From: Acidobacteriota bacterium
GTDB taxonomy: Bacteria > Acidobacteriota > Vicinamibacteria > Vicinamibacterales > CAVVIG01
Length of the DNA: 43,772 bases
Assembly (NCBI GenBank): GCA_023265175.1
Contig: JAHFUI010000018.1
Span: forward strand, 1 to 43,772
Reading direction: 5' to 3'
In this document: positions 7,620 to 15,654 of the stretch, in pieces
Layout: every line of letters starts with the position of its first letter
Numbering within the stretch: position 1 is the stretch's first letter
Program-made: the position numbers and the translations under genes
The notes under the pieces: generated by a model
Seen by the model: the letters and a program-made list of their open reading frames with translations, nothing else
Database searches by the model: none
What the model was told of the DNA's origin: nothing

Positions 7620-7634
7620 TGAGACTGAGTCTCA
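7620..7634. promoter_or_regulatory. Fur-like palindrome upstream of the iron permease gene
   Basis: TGAGAC-TGA-GTCTCA is a perfect 6-3-6 palindrome, followed by TTTTCT, ending 20 bases before the FTR1 start. The spacing of the arms and the TGAGA...TCTCA core resemble Fur-family operators, and iron-dependent control of an iron permease is expected. The regulator itself is not in the window. Confidence 0.55.
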
Positions 7635-7654
7635 TTTTCTAAGGCGTCCGTATC

Positions 7655-8416
7655 ATGCTACAGGCATTCGTCGTCACGCTCCGCGAGGGGCTCGAAGCCT
7701 TCCTCATCGTTGCCATCAGCCTTGCGTATCTGCGCAAGAGCGGCAGGCACGAACTGGTTCCGGCCGTGCGCTGGGGCATCGCGCTGTCGATCGTCCTCAG
7801 CATCGGTGCCGCCGTGCTGTTCCAGCGCGCCGCCAATCACTCGCTCTGGGAAGGCGTGCTGGCGACGATCGCCGCCGTCTCGGTGGCATCGCTGACGGTC
7901 CACATGTGGCGTACGGCCAGGCGCATCAAGAGAGACATCGAAGGGCACCTCCTCGCATCGACGATGAAGACCGGGACGGCGGCCTTCGTTGGCGTCTTCC
8001 TGTTCACGCTATTGATGATTACCCGCGAAGGCATGGAAACCGCGGCGCTCGTGGGGACGCTGTTGTTCCAGCACACGTCGACGGACATCATCATCGGCGC
8101 GACGCTCGGCACCGTCGTCGCGGCCGGCGTCGCATGGCTCTGGTCGCACTACGGTCATCGCGTCAACCTCGCGCTGTTCTTTCAGGTCACGGCGGTGTTT
8201 CTCCTCGTCTTCGTGGTGCAACTGCTGATCTACGGGTTCCACGAGTTGATGGAGGCGAACGTCTTCCCCTATAGCGAACCGCTGCATCTCGCCACCGAAC
8301 CGTACGGTCCCGATGGCCGCTTCGGTCAGTACCTCACGTATCTGCTCGTCATGCTGCCGCTCGGATGGCTCGTCATGAGCGCCCTCTTCGCACCGCGTAA
8401 ACGCGTGGCCCAGTAG
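7655..8416 (+). CDS. FTR1-family high-affinity iron permease
   Basis: A 253-residue inner-membrane protein of the FTR1/EfeU family, which moves iron into the cytosol. The two iron-binding REGxE motifs are visible: REGLE at residues 10-14 in the first helix and REGME at residues 124-128 in a central helix. About seven hydrophobic segments are present, as is usual. No ferroxidase or EfeO/EfeB-type partner lies next to it. A Fur-like palindrome sits just upstream. It may share a transcript with the acyltransferase that starts 8 bases after it, although the functional link is unclear. Confidence 0.9.
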   Translation: MLQAFVVTLREGLEAFLIVAISLAYLRKSGRHELVPAVRWGIALSIVLSIGAAVLFQRAANHSLWEGVLATIAAVSVASLTVHMWRTARRIKRDIEGHLLASTMKTGTAAFVGVFLFTLLMITREGMETAALVGTLLFQHTSTDIIIGATLGTVVAAGVAWLWSHYGHRVNLALFFQVTAVFLLVFVVQLLIYGFHELMEANVFPYSEPLHLATEPYGPDGRFGQYLTYLLVMLPLGWLVMSALFAPRKRVAQ

Positions 8417-8424
8417 TCGACACG

Positions 8425-9567
8425 ATGACTGAGGGCTTGGGACGATCACCTCAGCCCCCGACCCTGAGCCCTCGGCCCTTCAAGCCGTCTTCCCGTCGTC
8501 GCCAGTACATCGACTGGGCGCGCGGCATTGCCGTTCTGCTGATGATCGAGGCGCACACGCTGGACGCCTGGACGCGGCCCGCCGCTCGAGCGACGACGGT
8601 TTTCCGCGACGCGACCATTCTCGGCGGATTTGCGGCGCCGCTCTTTCTCTGGCTGGCCGGTGTGGCGGTTGCGCTCTCGGCGGCAAGCGCGACGCGGCGC
8701 CGGGGTCACTCCAGCGCCGGCCTTGCGACCGTCTGCCACCGCGGGCTCGAGATCTTCATCCTCGCGTTTCTCTTCCGGCTCCAGGCGTTTGTGGTCAGTC
8801 CCGGCAGCCATCCGCTCACCCTTTTCCGCGTCGACATCCTGAACATCATGGGACCCTCGATGGTGGCCGTTGGTATCGTCTGGGGACTTTGCGCGACGCC
8901 AGCCTTGCTGGTCGGTGCGTACGCGGCGCTGGCCTGCGCGACGGCAATGCTCACGCCGCTCGTTCGTACCTCAGCGCTCGTCGGGACGCTGCCGGTCTGG
9001 ATTCAGTGGTACATCCGACCGGCCGGAGAGCAGACAACGTTCACGGGGTTTCCGTGGGCCGGTTTTGTCTTCGCCGGCGCCGCGTGTGGAGCCCTGCTCG
9101 CGGCGGCGCGCAACACGGAAGACGAGCGGCGTCTTCACGGCTGGCTTGCGCTGGCGGGCCTCGCCATTCTCGCGATCGGATTTTACACGGCATCGTTGCC
9201 GTCCATCTACGGACAGTCGTCGTTCTGGACGAGCTCGCCGACCTACTTCGCGATACGCACCGGCATCCTGATGACGATGTTGTCGGTTACCTATGGAGTG
9301 GCGTGGACGCTCGAGCGGCGCGGCGTTTTTTGTCGGTCGCTTGAGCGGTTGGGACGCAGCTCGCTGTTCGTCTACTGGATCCATGTCGAGCTGGTGTACG
9401 GATACGCGACCTGGCCAATCCGCCATCGCTTACCTGTCGCGGGCACCTTCATCGCCTACGTCGTGTTTACGGCGCTGATGTACGCGGCCGTCGTGGCGAA
9501 AAGCCGGATTGTGGATGCATGGCAGATCCGCCACAGGGACTCCCAGCCGCACCCCGTGACGGCTTGA
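8425..9567 (+). CDS. Membrane acyltransferase-like protein (DUF1624/HGSNAT type)
   Basis: A 380-residue polytopic membrane protein with about ten hydrophobic helices. The opening motif RRQYIDWARGIAVLLMIEAH is typical of the DUF1624 / heparan-alpha-glucosaminide N-acetyltransferase-like family, with the conserved Asp-x-x-Arg-Gly and the following His. A late motif, LGRSSLFVYWIHVELVYG, is also family-like. Substrate is unknown; acetyl transfer to a surface sugar is a reasonable guess. The ATG at 8425 and the first 20 or so residues are encoded by a CTGAGGG-type hairpin, and no better start is seen before the first helix. It follows the iron permease by 8 bases. Confidence 0.75.
   Translation: MTEGLGRSPQPPTLSPRPFKPSSRRRQYIDWARGIAVLLMIEAHTLDAWTRPAARATTVFRDATILGGFAAPLFLWLAGVAVALSAASATRRRGHSSAGLATVCHRGLEIFILAFLFRLQAFVVSPGSHPLTLFRVDILNIMGPSMVAVGIVWGLCATPALLVGAYAALACATAMLTPLVRTSALVGTLPVWIQWYIRPAGEQTTFTGFPWAGFVFAGAACGALLAAARNTEDERRLHGWLALAGLAILAIGFYTASLPSIYGQSSFWTSSPTYFAIRTGILMTMLSVTYGVAWTLERRGVFCRSLERLGRSSLFVYWIHVELVYGYATWPIRHRLPVAGTFIAYVVFTALMYAAVVAKSRIVDAWQIRHRDSQPHPVTA
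8427..8486. repeat. Hairpin repeat, CTGAGGGCT unit, overlapping a gene start
   Basis: GACTGAGGGCTTGGG on the left faces CCTCAGCCC, CCCTGAGCCCTC and GGCCCTTCAAGCC on the right. The repeat overlaps the start codon and first codons of the acyltransferase-like gene, so it supplies its N-terminal residues. Confidence 0.6.
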
Positions 9568-9590
9568 GGGGACGCCTGTTCTCATGTCAG

Positions 9591-9619
9591 TTGCCAGAAC
9601 TCCTTGGTTACGAGATACT
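9591..9619 (+). promoter_or_regulatory. Candidate sigma-70 promoter for the DGQHR gene
   Basis: TTGCCA (9591-9596) and GATACT (9614-9619) are separated by 17 bases, placing a start of transcription about 50 bases before the gene. Matches to the consensus are moderate. Confidence 0.4.
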
Positions 9620-9678
9620 TAAATGCCCGTTTTTGAAGCTTCCACGAGGGCCTTCCAAAAGCATTCGGGACTCGACCT

Positions 9679-10821
9679 ATGATCAACGTCGCCGCGATTC
9701 GGATGCAGCAGTTCGGGGTGCAGTTTTACCAGGCGTCGCTGACGGCCAGTGACATCGACAAGCTCGTGCGGTTCGAAGTTCTCAGTTACGGCGACAGCGC
9801 GCAGCCTCCGATGCGCGGAGGCAAGCAGCGGTTCGGCGCGCCGGCCTCGAAAGTGAATTGGGATCTGCTCGAACGCCGCATCGCGTCGAACGACAAGGCG
9901 TACCAGCGTCAAATCATCCGCCGCAAGATCGACGAGCTCGTGCAGTACTACGAGCAGTGCCGCCAGGCGCGCGACCTGCCGTCGATTCCTGGCGCGGTGA
10001 TCATCTCGTGCGATGAGGAGCTGAACTTTCAGCCTGCGGGCGAGGATTCGCGCCTGGGGATCCTGAAGGTTCCCGAGCGCGAAGGCATCCTGCGCGCGAT
10101 TGACGGCCAGCACCGGCTACTCGCGCTGCACGCCGACATCGATCGCTTCCAGGGCGAGGACTTCAGCGTGCCGGCAATCATCTTCGACCGCCTGCCGGAG
10201 GACCACGTCGTCCAGATGTTCGTGACGATCAATGCGAAGCACACGCGGCTGAACGCGTCGCACCTGGTCAGCCTCTCAGGCCGCCAGCTGTACAAGGACG
10301 AGAACCTGGCGACCGCGCACGACGTGGTGCGGGCGCTCAACGACCGAGAAGACTCGCCGCTCTGCAACGAGATCAAGCTGCTCGGCGTCGGCCGCGGGCG
10401 CGTCGCGCAGGCGCCGCTGGCGCAGGAACTGAAGAAGCTCTTCGCCACCGATACGTTCGGCGGCGCGCGCAAGACGACCGATTTTCACGAGGACGCGAAG
10501 AAGTTCTTCGTCAACTACTTCAAGCAGATCGCGCTGGTGTTCGGCGGCGCGTGGAACGGCCGCAAGTACAGCATCAAGTCGGCGTCGGCGCTGCGCGCCT
10601 TCGTCCGGGTCGCTCCAGACGTCATCCTCCGCCTGGATCAGGAGCACGCAGATCGATCCGACTTCCGGGCCATCGGACGCGCGATCGCCCCGTGGGGCCG
10701 CCGTATCGGCGATCTCCGCTTCGAGACCGAAGGCGCGTGGAAACGGACGGGGACGACGGTCGATTCGCTGGCGAAAGAGCTGCGGCTGGCGCTCCAATAT
10801 CCGGAAGGGGCTGCCGTCTGA
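9679..10821 (+). CDS. DGQHR-domain protein (DndB-like), orphan
   Basis: A 380-residue protein whose centre carries RAIDGQHRLLAL (DGQHR at residues 142-146), the hallmark of the DGQHR family related to DndB of phosphorothioate DNA modification. The ParB-like features around it include FVTINAKHTRLNASH, a frequent neighbour of the motif. In Dnd systems DndB limits modification and acts as a repressor; stand-alone members are poorly understood. No dndA, C, D or E gene and no restriction gene lies nearby; the neighbours are an acyltransferase and rhamnose genes. A DNA-binding or nucleotide-dependent role is inferred. The start at 9679 lacks a strong ribosome-binding site. Confidence 0.8.
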   Translation: MINVAAIRMQQFGVQFYQASLTASDIDKLVRFEVLSYGDSAQPPMRGGKQRFGAPASKVNWDLLERRIASNDKAYQRQIIRRKIDELVQYYEQCRQARDLPSIPGAVIISCDEELNFQPAGEDSRLGILKVPEREGILRAIDGQHRLLALHADIDRFQGEDFSVPAIIFDRLPEDHVVQMFVTINAKHTRLNASHLVSLSGRQLYKDENLATAHDVVRALNDREDSPLCNEIKLLGVGRGRVAQAPLAQELKKLFATDTFGGARKTTDFHEDAKKFFVNYFKQIALVFGGAWNGRKYSIKSASALRAFVRVAPDVILRLDQEHADRSDFRAIGRAIAPWGRRIGDLRFETEGAWKRTGTTVDSLAKELRLALQYPEGAAV

Positions 10822-10826
10822 CGACT

Positions 10827-10885
10827 GAAATGCAGAATGTGAAATGCACAATGCTTTTGCATTTTGCATTCGGCATTTTGCATTG
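10827..10885. repeat. Hairpin repeat, AATGCAC/AAATGC unit
   Basis: The left arm, with GAAATGCAGAATG and AAATGCACAATGC, faces GCATTTTGCATTCGGCATTT on the right. It fills the gap between the DGQHR gene and rmlB and stops three bases before the rmlB start codon, so it contains the region where the ribosome would bind. Confidence 0.8.
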
Positions 10886-10887
10886 AG

Positions 10888-11973
10888 ATGGGAACCCTCC
10901 TCGTAACCGGCGGTGCCGGGTTCATCGGCTCCAACTTCGTTCAGCATGCCCTCGATCACACCGACGACCGCATCGTCGTGGTCGACAAGCTGACGTATGC
11001 CGGCAACGTCCTCAGCCTCGAGCGGCCGCTGAAGGATCCGCGCGTGACGTTCGTGCACGCGGACATCGCCGATCGCGGCGCGATGGCGGGCGTCTTCCGC
11101 GACGCGCGCCCAGACGCCGTGTTGAACCTCGCCGCCGAGACGCATGTCGATCGGTCGATCGACGGTCCCCGCCCGTTCATCGACACGAACATCATCGGCA
11201 CCTTCGTGCTGCTGGATCTGTCACGGCAGCTCGTGGCAGAGTGTCCGCCCCAGGCGCGCGCCGCCTTCCGCTTTCTCCACGTCTCGACCGACGAAGTGTA
11301 CGGCACGCTTGGGCCGATCGGATTGTTCAGCGAAGAGACCCCATATGCGCCGAACTCGCCATATGCGGCGAGCAAGGCGGCCGCCGATCATCTGGTCCGC
11401 GCGTACTACCATACGTACGGCTTGCCGGTCCTGATCACGAACTGCTCCAACAACTACGGCCCGTTTCAATATCCTGAGAAGCTGATTCCGCTGATGATCC
11501 TGAACGCGCTGGACGGCAAGCCGCTGCCCATCTACGGCGACGGCGGCAACGTGCGCGACTGGCTGCACGTCGACGATCACTGCGCCGGCATCCTGCTGGT
11601 GCTCACAAACGGCCGCGCGGGCGAACGATATAATATCGGCGGCGGCAACGAACGCACCAACATAGAGATCGTCGACCGCATCTGCGACGCGCTCCAGGCC
11701 TTGCGGCCGCCGGCGTCCAATTCCGCATTGACGAATCGATCGAGTTACCGAGAACTCAAGACGTTCGTGCCGGACCGGCCCGGCCACGACCGGCGCTATG
11801 CCATCGACGCTGCTAGAATCCGTCGCGAGCTGGGCTGGTCGCCCCGCCACCGGTTCGAAGACGGCCTGACGAAGACCGTCCGCTGGTACGTCGAGCATCG
11901 CGACTGGTGCAAAGCCGTTCAAGCCGGCCGCTACGGCCGCGAACGGCTCGGCCTTGGGGAGCGTCGGGGATGA
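10888..11973 (+). CDS. rmlB: dTDP-glucose 4,6-dehydratase
   Basis: A 361-residue short-chain dehydrogenase/reductase of the extended type, converting dTDP-glucose to dTDP-4-keto-6-deoxyglucose with NAD. The Rossmann motif GGAGFIG starts at residue 8. The catalytic triad region STDEVYG gives Thr134 with Asp135 and Glu136, and the Tyr-Lys pair is in YAASK (159-163). The motif NCSNNYGP is also conserved. The ATG at 10888 directly precedes the nucleotide-binding strand; an upstream ATG would add residues encoded by the hairpin repeat. It begins the rmlB-rmlA-rmlC run for dTDP-rhamnose or a related deoxysugar. rmlD is not present in the window. Confidence 0.94.
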   Translation: MGTLLVTGGAGFIGSNFVQHALDHTDDRIVVVDKLTYAGNVLSLERPLKDPRVTFVHADIADRGAMAGVFRDARPDAVLNLAAETHVDRSIDGPRPFIDTNIIGTFVLLDLSRQLVAECPPQARAAFRFLHVSTDEVYGTLGPIGLFSEETPYAPNSPYAASKAAADHLVRAYYHTYGLPVLITNCSNNYGPFQYPEKLIPLMILNALDGKPLPIYGDGGNVRDWLHVDDHCAGILLVLTNGRAGERYNIGGGNERTNIEIVDRICDALQALRPPASNSALTNRSSYRELKTFVPDRPGHDRRYAIDAARIRRELGWSPRHRFEDGLTKTVRWYVEHRDWCKAVQAGRYGRERLGLGERRG

Positions 11974-11988
11974 CGCGGGCGCTTTTGG

Positions 11989-12053
11989 CCACGAAGCCAC
12001 GAAACCACGAAGAGGAAAACGTCGTGGTTTTCGTGTTTTCGTGTTTTCGTGGT
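11989..12053. repeat. Hairpin repeat, CCACGAAG unit
   Basis: CCACGAAGCCACGAAACC on the left faces CGTGGTTTTCGTGTTTTCGT on the right with almost no loop. It lies between rmlB and rmlA and ends 14 bases before the rmlA start. Confidence 0.8.
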
Positions 12054-12067
12054 TGCATTGTGTTCAC

Positions 12068-12943
12068 GTGCTAAAAGGCATCATCCTCGCCGGCGGATCG
12101 GGGTCGCGGCTGCACCCGCTGACGCGCGCTGTCAGCAAGCAGCTCGTGCCGGTGTACAACAAGCCGATGGTGTACTACCCGATTTCGACGTTGATGCTCT
12201 CGGGTATCCGCCAGATCCTCGTGATCACCACGCCACACGAACAGGACGCGTTTATCCGACTGCTCGGCGACGGATCCGAAATCGGCCTGCAGATCGAGTA
12301 TGCGGTGCAGCCGAGCCCCGACGGCCTCGCGCAGGCCTTCATCATCGGCCGAGACTTCATCGGCCGCGATCGCGTGGCGCTCGCGCTGGGCGACAACATC
12401 TTTTACGGCGCGCATTTCTCCGATTACCTGCGCAGCGCCGCCGCGCGCGAGACCGGAGCGACCGTGTTCGGGTATCAGGTTCGCGACCCGGAACGCTACG
12501 GGGTCGTCGAGCTCGACGCCGCCGGCCGGCCTCTCAGCCTCGAGGAGAAACCGGCGAAGCCGAGGTCGTCGTACGCCGTCACCGGCCTCTATTTCTACGA
12601 CAACCAGGTCGTCGACATCGCGGCGCGGCTCGAGCCCTCGCCGCGCGGCGAGCTCGAAATCACTGACGTCAATCGCTGGTATCTCGAGCGATCGCAGCTG
12701 TGCGTGGAGAAACTGGCGCGCGGCATTGCGTGGCTCGATACCGGCACGCACGAGTCGCTCATCCAGGCGGCCAACTACATTCAGGCGATCGAAGATCGGC
12801 AGGGGCTGATGGTGGCGTGTCTGGAGGAGATCGCGTACCGGATGGATTACATTTCGGCCGGCGATCTGCAGCGGCTGGCCCGCTCGATGGAGTCGAGCGG
12901 CTACGGCCGGTATCTGCTTCGCGTGCTCGAACAGGAGTCGTGA
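12068..12943 (+). CDS. rmlA: Glucose-1-phosphate thymidylyltransferase
   Basis: A 291-residue nucleotidyltransferase that makes dTDP-glucose from dTTP and glucose-1-phosphate, the first step of dTDP-rhamnose synthesis. The N-terminal signature [13 protein letters not shown] is intact, as are [15 protein letters not shown], the metal-site ALGDNIFYG and the sugar-site [15 protein letters not shown]. Length is that of the short RmlA class. The GTG at 12068 is the only start that gives the usual MKGIILAGG-like opening; longer frames run into the hairpin repeat. It lies between rmlB and rmlC, and its stop is one base before the rmlC start, so those two are co-translated. Confidence 0.95.
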   Translation: MLKGIILAGGSGSRLHPLTRAVSKQLVPVYNKPMVYYPISTLMLSGIRQILVITTPHEQDAFIRLLGDGSEIGLQIEYAVQPSPDGLAQAFIIGRDFIGRDRVALALGDNIFYGAHFSDYLRSAAARETGATVFGYQVRDPERYGVVELDAAGRPLSLEEKPAKPRSSYAVTGLYFYDNQVVDIAARLEPSPRGELEITDVNRWYLERSQLCVEKLARGIAWLDTGTHESLIQAANYIQAIEDRQGLMVACLEEIAYRMDYISAGDLQRLARSMESSGYGRYLLRVLEQES

Positions 12944-12944
12944 C

Positions 12945-13499
12945 GTGCGGTTTGCGCCGACCGATCTGCCCGACGTCATCGTCGTCGAGCCGGACGTTCA
13001 CCGTGACGGCCGCGGATTCTTTCTCGAGACCTATCACGCCGGCAAGTACCGCGGCAGCGGCATCGACGGTCCATTCGTCCAGGATAACCATTCGCAATCG
13101 GTGGCCGGGACGCTTCGAGGACTTCACTTGCAAGTGCGCCGACCGCAAGGGAAGCTCATTCGCGTCATCCAGGGCGAGATCTTCGACGTTGCCGTCGACG
13201 TCAGACGCGGATCGCCCACGTTCGGTCGTTGGGTCGGCGTCACGATTTCCGCCGACAACTTCAGACAATGCTACGTGCCGCCGGGTTTCGCGCACGGCTT
13301 CTGCGTGGTGAGCGCGATGGCTCAGGTCGAATACAAGTGCACGAACCTGTACGATCCGGCCAGCGAGATCGGCGTCGCCTGGAATGATCCGGCGCTGGCC
13401 ATCGCCTGGCCCGTCAACGAACCGCTGTTGTCGGACCGAGACCGGCGGCATCCGACGCTGGCGCAACTCCTCGACGTCCTGCCCGTGTGGAGTGGCTGA
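12945..13499 (+). CDS. rmlC: dTDP-4-dehydrorhamnose 3,5-epimerase
   Basis: A 184-residue cupin-fold enzyme that epimerises C3 and C5 of the 4-keto-6-deoxy sugar. The catalytic His is in the motif TLRGLHLQ (about residue 61). Other family landmarks are [27 protein letters not shown] and YKCTNLYDP. The GTG start follows the rmlA stop by one base. The next pathway gene, rmlD, is missing here, so the final reduction must be encoded elsewhere or the product is another deoxysugar. It ends the rml run. Confidence 0.95.
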   Translation: MRFAPTDLPDVIVVEPDVHRDGRGFFLETYHAGKYRGSGIDGPFVQDNHSQSVAGTLRGLHLQVRRPQGKLIRVIQGEIFDVAVDVRRGSPTFGRWVGVTISADNFRQCYVPPGFAHGFCVVSAMAQVEYKCTNLYDPASEIGVAWNDPALAIAWPVNEPLLSDRDRRHPTLAQLLDVLPVWSG

Positions 13500-13774
13500 G
13501 CGCCTGCGGCCATGCCAAGGCTGAGACAAGCCGAGGGCGAGCATCAGCGTCAGCTCGCGCTGGGTGTAGGGCCCCAGCGCCAGTGAAGAAATGCCGTGAC
13601 AACAGATCTGTAAGGCTCGCGACAACCTCGTTCGTCGCCGGACCCGCGCCCGGTCAAGACCTCAGATTTCCTTGGAAATGTCGCTGGTACGCCGCTTGCT
13701 CTTGGGATGAGCACAGTCGCTGGTCTGATTACGGCAGGGCGCCGTGAATGCTGGGGAGCCAGACCAGCAAGGCG
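13500..13774. other. Non-coding stretch after rmlC, no gene recognised
   Basis: No convincing coding frame or known RNA gene is seen. On the minus strand, bases around 13510-13585 read as GPYTQRELTLMLALGLSQ, which looks protein-like but has no start, no length and no neighbour to support it. The stretch ends in a good intrinsic terminator, so it may be a long untranslated tail of the rml transcript or a small RNA. Confidence 0.4.
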
Positions 13775-13810
13775 AAAGGGCATCGCAATGACGCGACGCC
13801 CTTTTGTTTT
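13775..13810 (+). terminator. Intrinsic terminator
   Basis: AAAGGGCATCGC pairs with GCGACGCCCTTT around a six-base loop (one A.C mismatch), followed by a T-rich tail TGTTTT. It is the clearest rho-independent terminator in the window, about 275 bases after rmlC. Confidence 0.7.
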
Positions 13811-13921
13811 GTACGGCGATAAAATCCCTTGTGCCGAGCAAGGCCTGCGGAGCTGCCACCAAGGACGCGTCCTTGGCGTCCTTTGTGGTGATTCAGCGCG
13901 ACTGACTGTGACCGATCACGC

Positions 13922-14683
13922 ATGAGAATCGACATCAACGCTGACGTCGGCGAATCCTTCGGCGCCTACTCGCTCGGCAACGACGCCGCGCTGATGCGCT
14001 CGATCACGTCGGCGTCTGTTGCGGCCGGATTCCATGCCGGCGATCCGTCCGTGCTGCGCCGGACCATCCGCCTCGCGAAATCCCACGGGGTGGCGGTCGG
14101 GGCGCATCCAGGATTTCCCGATCTCGTGGGATTCGGACGGCGCGACCTTCAGGTCACCCCCGAGGAAGCCGAGGATCTCGTGCTCTATCAGATCGCCGCG
14201 GTGGCCGGCGTCGCCGCGGCTGAAGGGGTGAAGCTGCAGCACGTCAAGCCGCACGGCGCGTTGTTCACCATGGCCGTCCGGAACGCCGGACTCGCCGCCG
14301 CAATCGCCAAGGCCGTCGCCGCGTTCGACGTCTCACTCATTCTGTTCGGGTTGTCGGGATCCGAGATTCTCAATGCCGGCCGTGCGTCAGGGCTTCGTGT
14401 CGCCGCCGAAGTCTTCGCCGATCGCGCGTATGAGCCGGACGGGTCGCTCACGCCACGAGCGAAAGCCGGTTCAGTGATTCACGATCCGGCGGCGGTCGTG
14501 TCGCGCGCGGTTCGGACGATTCAGGATCGGGCGGTGGTCGCCGTCGACGGCACGGCCGTACCGCTCGAGGCCGATACGATCTGCGTCCATGGCGACACGC
14601 CCGGCGCCGACAATCTCGCCGCCAGACTGCGCGCCGGCCTGGAGTCGGCCGGCGTGACGGTCAGAGCCATCGGATTGCCATGA
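13922..14683 (+). CDS. pxpA: 5-oxoprolinase subunit A (LamB/YcsF family)
   Basis: A 253-residue protein of the LamB/YcsF family. In the PxpABC complex it takes part in ATP-dependent opening of 5-oxoproline (pyroglutamate) to glutamate. The N-terminal signature DINADVGESFGAY and the following AGFHAGDP, VGAHPGFPD and LQHVKPHGALF are all intact, and CVHGDTPGA lies near the C-terminus. Partners pxpB and pxpC are not adjacent, which is unusual because they normally form one operon. Gamma-glutamyltransferase, a possible source of 5-oxoproline precursors, is encoded about 8 kb away. The ATG at 13922 is the family start. Confidence 0.9.
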   Translation: MRIDINADVGESFGAYSLGNDAALMRSITSASVAAGFHAGDPSVLRRTIRLAKSHGVAVGAHPGFPDLVGFGRRDLQVTPEEAEDLVLYQIAAVAGVAAAEGVKLQHVKPHGALFTMAVRNAGLAAAIAKAVAAFDVSLILFGLSGSEILNAGRASGLRVAAEVFADRAYEPDGSLTPRAKAGSVIHDPAAVVSRAVRTIQDRAVVAVDGTAVPLEADTICVHGDTPGADNLAARLRAGLESAGVTVRAIGLP

Positions 14684-14726
14684 CGGATCTTCGTGCCTTC
14701 GTGTCGTGGCCACCGGCGTTACGAGC

Positions 14727-15617
14727 TTATCGGGGCGAAGGACGGCGGACCCCGGGGTAGATCCGGTAACCAAGGTCGATGAGGAGCTGCACGTTTTCTT
14801 CACCCTCGTGACACGCCTCTTCCGGAAGCTCAAGCCCCTTATCCCTGATACGCCTCATGGGAAACACCATCGTCCAGGGTCTCGTGTACACAGTCGGATC
14901 CTCGATCGTGATTTCGTAGTGGATCGTGTCCGCGTCGATGAGCGTGAAGCGTTCGACCATGTGCGCGGCGTCCGAGTAGAAATCTCCCTTCTGGTCGAAC
15001 CACGGCATGGCGTTCTGATTGGTCACGTCGACAATGAGCGTATTGCCCTCCCACCGGCCGCGGGAGTCCCCCACCCAGAGGCCGATGTTCTTTCCGACAT
15101 GAGGGCGTCCGTCCGTGGGAATGATGCGATAGGTGTGGGCCCGCTCCACGAGAATGACGACGTTTCCGGGAGACTGAAGGATCTGAAATCGGGTCGGAGT
15201 ATAGAATACGCGTGGCACACCGGACGGAAAACACCCCGTGTTGGGTTCAACGTACTTCTGGCGGTTCTCCTTCGCTTGCAGCAGCGCCCACGGCTGATAT
15301 GGGATCTTGCCGTCTGGCGGGTCCACAATCATGCTTCTTGCTCCGGAATCGTCGGCAGTCTTGGGATGTTCTTCGATGCTTTCGGTTCCGGATCCTGGAG
15401 CACGCCAAAATCCCTGAATGTCCGGCTTGCCGTCTGGAGTCCGCGGCGGGCTAAACGTCTTCGCTTTGGCCAACGCGCATGGATGGAAGAGCGCGGGCTC
15501 TTGCGGGCACCCGGTTTGTGGCAGGGGGGCCTGGCCAGCGCCAGGTACCGACGCTAGCAACACGAGAGCCACGGCGACCGTCATCGCACCGGCGCATCCT
15601 GAAAGCCGATTGCTCAT
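14727..15617 (-). CDS. Secreted conserved protein, tandem paralogue 1
   Basis: A 296-residue protein with a signal peptide (residues 1-29, ending ASVPGAGQA). A family-like opening PPRTPDGKPDIQGFW is followed by the core motif WVGDSRGRWEGNTLIVDVT. The rest is probably beta-rich, with segments such as MVERFTLIDADTIHYEITIE and VYTRPWTMVFPM. I associate proteins of this type with Acidobacteriota, where they are numerous, but know of no proven function. The next gene upstream on this strand encodes a clear paralogue, so the pair arose by tandem duplication. Two pairs of cysteines and a C-terminal acidic stretch are visible. Periplasmic or surface location is inferred from the signal peptide. Confidence 0.75.
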   Translation of the reverse strand: MSNRLSGCAGAMTVAVALVLLASVPGAGQAPLPQTGCPQEPALFHPCALAKAKTFSPPRTPDGKPDIQGFWRAPGSGTESIEEHPKTADDSGARSMIVDPPDGKIPYQPWALLQAKENRQKYVEPNTGCFPSGVPRVFYTPTRFQILQSPGNVVILVERAHTYRIIPTDGRPHVGKNIGLWVGDSRGRWEGNTLIVDVTNQNAMPWFDQKGDFYSDAAHMVERFTLIDADTIHYEITIEDPTVYTRPWTMVFPMRRIRDKGLELPEEACHEGEENVQLLIDLGYRIYPGVRRPSPR

Positions 15618-15654
15618 CTGGAACCTCCCTTCGAGAAGCGAGCGTTGAATCGCC

